DNA of 64,000 bases from Scolanthus callimorphus. Taxonomy: Eukaryota; Cnidaria; Anthozoa; Actiniaria; Edwardsiidae. The notes under the pieces are model-generated. The model did not search any database and was not told the origin of the DNA. It saw nothing but the letters and a program-made list of their open reading frames with translations. A program made the translations under genes and the position numbers. This document shows positions 23,352 to 33,237 of this stretch, in pieces (positions within the stretch are counted from its first letter, which is position 1; every line of letters begins with the position of its first letter). Location: NCBI GenBank assembly GCA_033964015.1, contig CM066918.1:28169387-28233386 (forward strand). The letters run 5' to 3'.

Positions 23352-26300
23352 ATGCCCTGCACAATGGCAAGATCATCAGAACAAACATTCACAGATGGCT
23401 GTGACCGTATTCCATCATTCTGTGATGAATTCTGTGAGCTGGAGCTAGGGGATGTCCCTCCTTTAGAAAGTCCAATTCAAGTCGCTGAGAGGACAGGGCC
23501 ACTGGAAATGGTGGAATGGAATAGAATGATGGATCCTGATGGCAGGATAATTAATGAGACTGCACTGAGGAAAGCTGTGTTTAAAGGTACTCCATAAAGG
23601 TTTTCTTCGAATTCTTTTCCAACATCTAAGAGGGGTGCCTGCTAATAGAACTCCAGTTTAGTCACATGTGTCATTCTTGTTTTGGCTAAGAAACAATTCC
23701 AGCTATATAGAGCAGATTTCGTATGACTGTGAATAGTGCCGCAAACGAGTTGTACTGCACCACAACCGTGACCATACTGCGAATACGCTGTTTCATTCAG
23801 TATCTACAACAGGCAAGGTTCCGTACTGCCACCGCGACCGTACCGCGTGGTGTCACGGCACTTTTCACAGTCATACGAAATCTGCTCTAAGCACACATGG
23901 ACTTGTTTCTTTACAAATGTTTTTGGAATACTAATACAACTACCAGAGGATGCAGTGAACATATTCATTATAGCAGGGATGTCAACTCTCCCGGTTTTGC
24001 TGGGAGTCTCAAGATTTTTCGCTTTGCTCCTGGGAAAATTTGAAGAGGACTGCCATACATGAATTTTATTTTTCCAGGGAGAATTATTTCATCATTTCAA
24101 GGCAGTCTCCAGATTTTTTAAGTCCTGGGGTTGACGTCCCTGTTATAGCTATGTGTGGACGCAAAGCTCTTGGTTTGTGAAATGTACCCAGGGGCGAATT
24201 CAGAATCTCAAGAAAGGGGGAGCCCAAAGTGAAAATAATGTAGTCCAAAGTTTTAAACTTGTTCCAGCACGCCAATCCTGCCTGTCAGCCATGCAGGTTG
24301 CCAGTTCAAGGACGGAAGCCGCTCCCACATCTCTCTTCAGGGTGTCAATGAAGGTGGAGGGCGGCCGACCCCGGCTTCCGCGCCCATGGCGAGGTTCCCA
24401 TAGAATGAGCTCTCCAGCCAGGTTGTCATGTCTGTAGCAGTTGCCAGCGAGTCCCAGGGGCCTCCAGGGCTGTGCGAAGCATCCGAGTGTAGGACCCATC
24501 AATCGATCGCTCAAGGGTTGAAGTGGGTGACCAGCTCTCGCAGCCGTATAATAGAACTGACTCGACAGTGGCCACAAAGTCTGCGTTTGAGGTCTTGGGA
24601 AACGCTAGATTTCCAGACTTTGCAACATGTATGCAGCATGCACACCCATAATAGCTGGAATAGTCCATTTCAAGTACTCTATTTTTTTTTCTTTAGGTGG
24701 AATAAGTAAGAAGATACGAAAAGAAGTTTGGAGGTTCCTTTTTGGATTATATCCATTCTCTTCAACATTGAGGTACAATTGTATTTATTTTATAAACTAG
24801 TTATAGTTCATATTTGACAAGAACATCTGGGGGCAATAATTGAGTTTTCAGGCTCACAAGATGAAAATATCATGGTTTAAAAACCCAACTGGATGTCACC
24901 TATTTAGCTTTGAAAAGATGGAAATAGGAGGTTTTGGCCATAAAAGGAAAACAATATAAGAATAAGTCTGAAAAATAAAAACTTTGACACCCTGGAAGAA
25001 TATTCTTTCATTTATGCATTGGAAATCTCACTCACTTCCACAGGGAAAGACAAGCATTACTAGCTGAAAACTACACCAGATATATTGCACAAAAAGCTAG
25101 ATGGAAAGAAGATGTTGAGGTTTACAGGCAATGCCACAATGAAAATGAAGAACTTCCCACAAGCAGTGATGCAATTTACATCAGGGAATGCAAGGAGTGG
25201 AGAGAACTAAACCAAAAGGGGAAAGGAAGGGATAGTAGCAAACTGCCTGCTGCGCTAGAGAGCTTAGGGGATGATCAATTGGTTTTCCTTAATCTAACAG
25301 CTAAGGTGAGACAATAAGATGCAGTATTTATACTGTGGCATTGTTGTTTATTTGGAAGAGGGAAACAGAGTGGAAATGACATTTTTGGTGATCTTGTTTC
25401 TTATAATGTTATGCCCAATTTGTTTAGATATTACAACAATTGAAAACAGACATTTTGACGGATAATTGGTGGGGCCCATGCATATCAGATTATATCTCTT
25501 ATCAGAATGTTAGGTGCCAATCAACTAGCACATTATCTGTGTATTCTCTTCAGGTATATGCTAGCAGACAAGTAATAGATATGGATGCCCTTATGAAATC
25601 TGTCAGATCAATTGATAAAGATGTGCCTCGGACAGACAGGGGGCAGCCATATTTTAGGTAAATCCAAATGAGCATAAGAAAATGGGGTGAGTCACACAAA
25701 AAGGCTGAGACAGCATGATATTTAAGTGTTACTTTTTTTTCAGAAGTGCATATCGTACTAAATGTTAGCTTATTTGAAAGTCTTTTCAATTTGAAGAAGA
25801 AATGTGTTCATTTCATGTTAACTCAACTCAACTTTTGTGTCAAGAGGCATTGAAGATTTTCACAAATGGATATTCCAAGGGGATTGGGGGTATAATGGAC
25901 CGTTTCCTTCTTCAACAATTGGGGTACTTTTCAGTGAAAATTCCAGACAGGTTGGAGTATCACTGTTGTTTTTGCTAAGTACATTTGAGAGGACTTGGTC
26001 AAGTTTTGCACAGCCTTATAGCTACATGTATGCTTATTGTTTCATCTTGATCCAGTGGAAAAGGGAATCCAAACTTATTGGTTCTTCGTGACATCCTGAT
26101 CACCTATGCAGCATATCATCAAGGTAATTGTAGACTTCATATGGTATGTGATTGGACCCCTCCCCTCTAAGGTACAGAAATGGTACAAAAGCCAGGGGGG
26201 ACTACCATATAAAAAGCAATAATTATGGGCATGGCTCTATAGATTTTGCCACCGAGAGATAAAGCAAAGAAAAAGCTGTTACCACACAGTAACTTTGTCT

Positions 26301-29300
26301 CGATCAAACTCTTAACCACATATGAAAATACTCACAGAATAAAACCCCTTCAAAATCCCCTTGTGTACTAGGATGGTCAATACCCCTTTCAAACATTTGG
26401 CAATGCATATTAATGTATTAACCGTAAACTCCTGTGGTTTTGTGTTGGTTATTTCTAGATGTAGGTTATGCCCAAGGCATGAATGACATTCTCAGCCGGT
26501 TTCTAATTGTGCTGGAATCTGAAGATGAAGCTTACTGTTGCTTTGTTAACTACATGGAACATGTCAAAGATGACTTCTTGGACTGCAGCATTATGAAGAA
26601 AATTGGTACAAAAACATTTTTATCTATTGAAGATGTTTTTTAGGTAATATTCCATTTTGAAAATCATGTCACCTGTGAAATTTTTCACATTGGGAATATA
26701 TATTTCATGCATTTATTTCACTTAGGGACCGCTCATTTTTTATCAGGGAGGGGGGGGGGCTGGTAAAAATGAGGGGGGGGGGGCACCCAAAAAAATACGG
26801 CCTGAAAGGGGGAGGGGGGGGGGGGCACCCAAAAAAATACGCCCCTAAAGGGGGGGTCACCAAAAAAATACAAGCACATAACAGGGAGGGAACGAAAAGT
26901 TTGTATTTTTTATAGCATGCTGTAGGCAAGAAAATACTCACAGTACAACTACAACTCAGTGTCTATTCAAGGCTTGGTATAAGGAACGTGTGAGGGCTCC
27001 ATTTTTGTGGGGAGGGTCCTAATTTTTTTCGCGTGCCTATAGGGATGGTACAAATTTTTCTTGTTCTGGAGAGGGTCATAATTTTTTCAGCAAGATTTGG
27101 ACAATGAAGAGAGTGAAACAGCTACAGATAGTAGTTATTCCAGCAACTTCTCTATCATTTTTCTACTTAACTTCACCAGAAACATATAGCTTAGTTGAAA
27201 CATGTAACGGCGAACCATGCTGTGGATTATTCGTGGCAAGTTTATGACCATATTCATTAAATGAACTCTCGCCTGCTTACCCAATCAGGTTTTCTTTTCA
27301 TAATATTTCATTTTTTGCTCAAATATAGTAGTGCAACAGTGGTAAGTGATAATAAGTGATAACGTCCTGCAACAACATTTTTTTCAAAATCTGTTCAATT
27401 TTTTACTCTGCAAAGTATTTCGCAGCTTAGTACTAAAGCTGACTTCACTCAATACTTAATAAAATTTTGGCGCGCTTCGCGCGCATGAAGAATAACATCT
27501 AATATGCGTTTTGAGTTTTTTGACGAAAAAAATAAGCCCTCCCTACAATGATAGTCCTGCCAGGCAATTTCTATTTTCGAAAGAAGACCCCTTAGGTAAG
27601 CGTGAGTTCAACGTTTGCTTACAAGCATAGAAATTCGTCATTTGGGCCGCGCTTCACGCACATGGATAATAATAAGTTCGTCATTTGCGGCGCATAGTTG
27701 CGCGCATGAAAATATAACCTAAAGGCTCAGGAGCCCTTCACTAGGAGCTTTCATCATAGTTAGCGTATTTAATTCCTGGGCTCCTGACAGGCTTTGTTTA
27801 CTATACACAAAAAACGGAATGTTCATCTACCCTTTTTCTGAGGCTTGATGAAATGCGCTTATCAAAAGTTGGGCGCGCTTCGCGCGCAACGAAAGAAATA
27901 TGTCCACCCACTCTTTCTGTAAAATGTCTTCTACTAGGTCAAAAAGGAGACTGGAGGGGGTTTCACGAAAACGTTTAATAGTTCTGAGGGGGGATCGGTT
28001 CCTTAGCTTTGACAGAAGAAAAAAGTTTTATCTGCTATTAAGAAGAATGAGACTGCATCACTCGGACAAGAGTCTATCTGGCAGGGCAAGCATTTATAAG
28101 ATGGGGGGGGGGGGGCATCAGAAAAAATACATTTGATTTGGGGGGGGGGGGGCACTTAAAAAATACGGACATGAAAGGGGGGGGCACCCAAAAAAATACA
28201 GGGTCCCCCCTCATTTCCACCAGCCCCCCTTCCCTGATAAAAAATGAACGGTCCCTTAGACACAGAGATTCAATATATTCCACCAGTGTTTTACCTAAGT
28301 CAAAGTCGATGATATTGTGGGAATGCCCTGGTCCCAAAATTTTGCTTTTTGGTGCTTGAATCGATCTGCTAGTATGATCGTAATCCTGACAGCTGTTTGC
28401 TCCTATTTAATTTAAAATTTGTCGTATTTGCAGAGCTTGTGAAAAAACTGCTCAAGCAACTTGATGAGGAACTGGCTATGCATTTTACGTCAACTGACAT
28501 GGGTGATTTGCTTTTTGTCCACAGGTAAAAATATTACATGAACTCACTAAATGTATTTATTATTGGTTAGTACCCAAACTGAAAGCTCAATTCTGCTGGT
28601 TGTGGTGTGCTAGAATCAATACGGCAAGGCAACTTGTCAGAAATTAGGCTAGCAAGGAATTTTGCGGCAAAAGTGCGAGGGAATAATATTGCAAGCTCGG
28701 CGAAACGACTGGTTGCATCATCAACTTTGATTGAAAATGTTATGTTTATTACTTCCTTGCATCATTAACACGCCAACGTTTCCCCAGGTGGATGGTGTTA
28801 GGATTCAAGAGGAATTTTATTTCGATGAGGCATTGAAGCTGTTCGAGATTCTAAGCAGCCAACATCTGGAACTATCTTCTATGGAAGCAGAGAAAGAAAG
28901 AGACAAACAAAGATCTAAAGAACGCGAAAAAGAAGGTAAAAATGCCGGCCATTTTTGACGCGATGCGAGCGAGAAAGTAATTAAGGTGACTCCAACCTCC
29001 AACAAAAGAAAAAGCGTTTTTCCCGTTCGCATCGCGTCAAGAATGGTCGGGCATTTTTTTTTTTAGTTCTGGGATGTTTAAACTCAGCCATTGGCGGTTT
29101 TAACTATTTCTTCGAAATTATTTTAAGACCAAACGAAACGCAAGTTCACGCAAGAGTCGACGCAAGGTTTGGTTCTTGCTTCGACTTGCGAACCGTTTGC
29201 CACCAACTTGCGTTATGACTTCTGTCGCTTGCGTCCACTTTGAACAAATTTCCATGCAACGTGCGAGAACCACATCGTATAAAGTATGCACAAGTTGACA

Positions 29301-29369
29301 CAAGTTTTTTTTTCTCTCTTTGTCCAAACTAACGAAATATTATGACCAAAAACAAGTGCCGACAGCCTG

Positions 29370-29401
<32 letters not shown>

Positions 29402-31776
29402 CAGTAGCCCATGAGGCCGAAGGCTGAATGGGCTATTGACTCAGAGGCCATGAGTAGGCTTTTACACAAGTTGCTCGGCAACTTTTTGGCAACTTTTGCC
29501 TTTTCGAGCAACTTTTTGGCAACTTTTGGATTTGAGCAACTTTGGGGCAACTTCCTCTAATTCGAGCAACTTATATCTATTTTAGCAATTTATGTCGTTT
29601 TTAAAGTGACAAAACGGCAGTTTTGTATTTTCCTTTGCCGAAAATCATATGGTTCTAACTGCCGAGTGCCTAGATTTGCTTTTGACAACACTTTATATAG
29701 ACACCTGTAAATGATTTTTGGGATACCTGTGTGATTTTTTTTATCGGTCAGCGGTAGCCATGCGTTTTCAAAATGGCGGCCAACGTTTGTTATATCAATG
29801 TATTTAAAATCAGATGTTACAGATTATTTGTACTGTATGTACAGTTTATACAACAGTTTATACTTATAATAAGACGTAAAACTAATTCTTAAGACTTACG
29901 AAATGAGCAACTTTTGAGCAACTTTTTCTCAAAAGAGCAACTTTTGAGCAACTTTTTGAAAAAATGAGCAACTTTTGAGCAACTTTTGAAGATTTTTGGA
30001 GCAACTTTTGACAAAAATCCGAGCAACTTGTGTAAAAGCCTAGCCATGAGGGCGAGAGGAATAATTGTTTTAGTGTTTTAAATCACACTAGTAGGTCAAT
30101 TTGTATAGCCAAAAACGTTTTCTGGTCTGGTCATTTGCCATTTTCTGGCTTTCGAATCCGACACTTTTCGGTACTAGTAGGCTATAACTTATAGCCTACT
30201 AGTAGCTCAACCAATCAGAACGCAGCATTGACAATAGACCACTAGTGTGATTTGACTAAATGGAATTAGTATAAACCAACTAATGGTCTATTACAAATCC
30301 TGCATTCTGATTGGCTGAGCTACTAATGGTCTATTAGTGATAGACCGTGCCTGGCAAAACCACCACCTTTCTTTGCAAGAAAACTTGATTTTTCCACATA
30401 AAATAATGGCATTCATTGCCAAAACCGACCAACTAGTTGGTTTATACTAAAACAATTAGACCTCTCGTCCTCGTGTGCTATGATATCAATAGACCATTCG
30501 GCCTTCGACCTCATGGTCTATTCATCATAGCACATTCGGACTTGAGGTCTAATTGTTAAATAGTGGTATGCCCCAATTTATCGCTAAAACCAATTTGTTG
30601 CTTTTGGGTTTTTCTGTTCCGCCAGTCAAACCATCTTAGCCAATCAGGTCCTTGCCTTGTTTCGCCTAGTGCAGTCGACTGGGTTTTCGTCGTGACAGAA
30701 AGCCAGTCTACTTCACCAGGCGAAACAAGGCAAGGACCTGATTGGCTTAGATCGTTTGACGGAGGAAAAAAACGAAATCAAACCACATTTTCAAATTTCC
30801 CAGCGCAACGGTTTTAGCTATAAAATCATCCATTCTTTAGGTGGCGAATTCCAGACTGAACTTGTAGGACTAGACCAGGAATTCACGTTCGACCTGTTCA
30901 TCTGTCTTGCTGTGCTGAGAGAACACCGTGATCTTTTCCTTCAATGCAAAGAGATCTCCGCTGTATATAATGCTATGAACAGGTATGTCAAAAGTCGTCA
31001 AGAAACGTTCCCTGCTAGCAGAGGCCTATTTTCTCTGCATTTCTCTTTTCCTCGAGACCATCAGCCAGCGAAATGTAGCCTACGTCGTATCCGTGATACG
31101 ACGAAGGCTAGCAAAATGCAAAGAAAAGAGGCCTCTGCTAACACCCCTTTGTAAGAGACCCACCGAACTCTAGTTTCCCACTGGGTTTTCAGGGGAAATT
31201 CATTGGGTTAGACAAATTTTCATTTTTTTCCAAACATACACCTTATTTTCATATAATGGAATGGACTCAAACACGCTGGGTACCCAAATTTCGCTTAGGT
31301 TAGGAAACAATCGCCCGGGTCATAGTTAATGGAGTGGAATGGTTAGGAACCCTGGCAAACTTCAAAGGGTCAACACAATAGCGTGGACTGGATGTTGAAA
31401 GGGGCTATCACGTGATATTGACCCTGCACAAACTTTTGTTTCATGCTCATCTAATATGCATGTCTGGTTGTACACTGAATCTTACTGGCTGCAAATTACT
31501 GACTGCGAATTCGTACTGCCGCCCAACCAACTATTCTTTGTCATCGGTATAAACTGAAGCTAAATACAGAGTTTTTTTGAAGTAAATTTCAGTTCAGGTA
31601 TCACTGATCATTGATTCTTTATTTGCAGCATCTCCATGAAGATGGATTTAAATGTGATTCTCATCAAGGCGGAAGAGCTATTCTTTCTCTACTGTCGTAA
31701 ATCTGTCATGGACTGTTTTGAACTGGTTGATCAGTTGGACAGTGCAAAGAAGAGTTCACGTGGACAAAGGATATAA
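23352..31776 (+). CDS. TBC-domain Rab GTPase-activating protein, TBC1D15/16/17 (Gyp7) type
   Basis: TBC proteins supply an Arg finger and a Gln finger to speed GTP hydrolysis by Rabs. Exons: 23352-23586, 24697-24772, 25044-25305, 25554-25657, 26056-26123, 26459-26605, 28434-28524, 28788-28935, 30841-30982 and 31629-31776, about 473 residues. IDKDVPRTDR (exon 4) contains the IxxDxxR finger and VGYAQGMND (exon 6) the YxQ finger, so the enzyme looks catalytically competent. Further hallmarks are RKEVWRFLFGLYPF, NPNLLVLRDILITYAAYHQ, GFKREF and SISMKMDLNVILIKAEEL. The part before residue 60 is short, with no visible lipid-binding or PB1 domain. A charged insertion (EKERDKQRSKEREKE, exon 8) separates the last helices. 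One base is missing in exon 8 near 28810, between the codons for FKR and EFYF, so the raw sequence is frame-broken there. The start could also be the ATG at 23364. The exact paralogue is uncertain; TBC1D25 has a similar C-terminal LAxLxEHRD. Confidence 0.85.
23714..23890. mobile_element. MITE with AGAGCAGATTTCGTATGACT termini
   Basis: AGAGCAGATTTCGTATGACT at the left is mirrored by AGTCATACGAAATCTGCTCT at the right. A related but interrupted copy occurs at about 61485-61865. It lies in TBC intron 1. Confidence 0.65.
23974..24142. mobile_element. hAT-like MITE with CAGGGATGTCAACTC end
   Basis: CAGGGATGTCAAC is mirrored by GTTGACGTCCCTG, and TTATAG repeats flank it (23968-23973 and 24143-24148). 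CAGGG termini are typical of hAT elements, although only six bases of duplication are certain. The right end recurs near 55850-55950. Confidence 0.6.
24200..24640 (-). mobile_element. RTE-like LINE ORF2 C-terminal fragment
   Basis: On the minus strand two frames carry retroelement-like peptides: VESVLLYGCESW...YTRMLRTAL, and further on ELILWEPRHGRGSRGRP with a following DTLKRD. These resemble the end of the RTE-type ORF2 product. The frame changes and missing sequence between them show a decayed copy. It lies in TBC intron 1. Confidence 0.65.
26725..28255. mobile_element. PIF/Harbinger-like element, 1.5 kb
   Basis: GGGACCGCTCATTTTTTATC at the left is mirrored at the right, with TTA repeats on both sides (26722-26724 and 28256-28258). 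The subterminal regions are G-rich runs alternating with CACCCAAAAAAATAC. No transposase domain was recognised in the interior. It occupies most of the TBC intron between the exons ending at 26605 and starting at 28434. Confidence 0.7.
29376..30068. mobile_element. Older palindromic MITE interrupted by a younger one
   Basis: AATTATTCCTCGAGCCC on the left and GGGCGAGAGGAATAATT on the right are the ends of a short palindromic element (GGCTATTGACTCAGAGGCCA). Its right part is split off by the insertion at 29455-30042. Confidence 0.65.
29455..30042. mobile_element. MITE made of GAGCAACTTTT repeats
   Basis: TAGGCTTTTACACAAGTTGC is mirrored at the right, and the 8-bp direct repeat GCCATGAG (29447-29454 and 30043-30050) flanks it. 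The subterminal regions are tandem GAGCAACTTTTGAGCAAC units. The duplicated bases belong to the older host element at 29376-30068. Confidence 0.75.
30451..30556. repeat. Hairpin repeat with ACAATTAGACCTC ends
   Basis: ACAATTAGACCTC...TGTGCTATGAT is mirrored by ATCATAGCACA...GAGGTCTAATTGT over about 50 bp per arm. It lies in a TBC intron next to other TAGACCATT-type repeats (30064-30450). Confidence 0.6.
30600..30770. repeat. Palindromic repeat related to 12450-12675
   Basis: CCAATCAGGTCCTTGCCTTG is mirrored by CAAGGCAAGGACCTGATTGG. It ends about 70 bp before the TBC exon at 30841. Confidence 0.6.
31000..31150. repeat. Short palindromic repeat
   Basis: GCTAGCAGAGGCCTATTTTC is loosely mirrored by GAAAAGAGGCCTCTGCTAAC, with TACGTCGTATC facing GATACGACGAAGG at the centre. 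It lies just after the TBC exon that ends at 30982. Confidence 0.5.
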
Positions 31777-33237
31777 TATGGGCTAGCAGGAGCGACGTGG
31801 TCGAAACTACGATTTTATAGGAAATTGAGGATGCGCAATACAATTAGTGACTCTCCTGCCCAGAGCTCCCGGTTCGTCTCCTCGCGGTGGAGGCTCTGAT
31901 GACATTGTCGCATGCGCCGCCGAGCCGTTGATACAAATAACTAGTTTCTGCACAGGCCTAAAAGCAAAGACTCTCTGTCTCCCCCGCGAAATAACGAGCC
32001 GCGGAGCTCGCAATCTCGTACCTAGAGCCCAGAATCTGGGTTTTAAAAAAATCGATTCCCCCAGAGCCACGAATCTTGCCGCTGGCCAAAAGATGACGGG
32101 CTCTGGGTACGAGATTGCGGAGCTCGGTACAAAAATGTTTAGTACTAGCTTTAGTGGCGCAACCGCTGGGGGAAGGACCGGCTTCTAGCTTTTTCTGAGA
32201 ACGTTTTTTCCTAGGTACTTTTAATTTATTTCCAAACTATAGTATGAATGACACACATAACTTCAGACCGCGAAGCAAGCGCAAAGGGGAGGGAGAGGGG
32301 CGCCGAGGACGCGACATTTTTGTGATATATATATGATAGGTGATATGGAATGTTATGCACGTAAAAATATACGAGGAAGAGAAAAATACTAAACAAATAG
32401 AAACTATTATCTATAATTAGTTATGTGATTGCCAAAAAGGCAGTTGTTGCCTGAAGTAGTACATAATATTATATGGTACATTCGTCTTAATCAATAAAAT
32501 TTCAAACAGCTGAACACAAACTGAATATATTTGTAGTACCTTTGCAATTACCGTAACAGTATTATCGTATCGCGGAAAAAGGACGCCATGCATGTGTTAA
32601 CACTATATTGACGTTGTAGCTACATTATTCCGTTAAAAATCACCCATTATTTACTGATCTCTTGTGATTGGGCAAGCCTGGGCATGCCCCGAGAGATTTC
32701 ATTATTTTCAGCTATGAAATTTCGTTCTATTCTTCTATAGATTCCGGTTTCCAATAATTATAATAATTATTATTAATAATGGTCTTTACAAGATAGATAC
32801 TACACCACTCTGTCAGCCAATTACGTGACCCGTTGGTGGATCCACTGATCCTCCTGGTGCGGAACTCTTTCTCATACTACTCTTGCATCTCCGGCCAAGA
32901 GAGATTCTAAAAACTAACTTCTTGCTTCAACGACGATTGTAGTTTAAACGCCTCAGAAGACTCAACGGCTTTTCCCCCAAAAAGGGCGAAGTTTGTTCGA
33001 AGTTCTGTGCCTGTCCAAACAATCTAAAATTTTCCATTTATGGTAAATTCCCGTCAACAACGAGAGCAGACAAGAAACGTTACACAACCCAGACAAAACA
33101 CGAACGAATGGAGGCGGAGTTGCACACGTTTTTGAGTAGTAGCGGTATAAATTTTCAAGACAGTGCCCCAGTTCGGTGAGATCCGTAGTAACGGACGATA
33201 ATATTTTCCGCTTTCTTATCTAGTTTAACGTTTACAA
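31777..33237. other. Convergent region between the TBC and receptor genes
   Basis: The two genes are transcribed towards each other, so this should be mainly 3' untranslated and spacer sequence. A palindromic repeat lies at 31985-32135 (GGAGCTCGCAATCTCGTACC mirrored by GGTACGAGATTGCGGAGCTC with minor differences). No exon was recognised. Confidence 0.5.
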
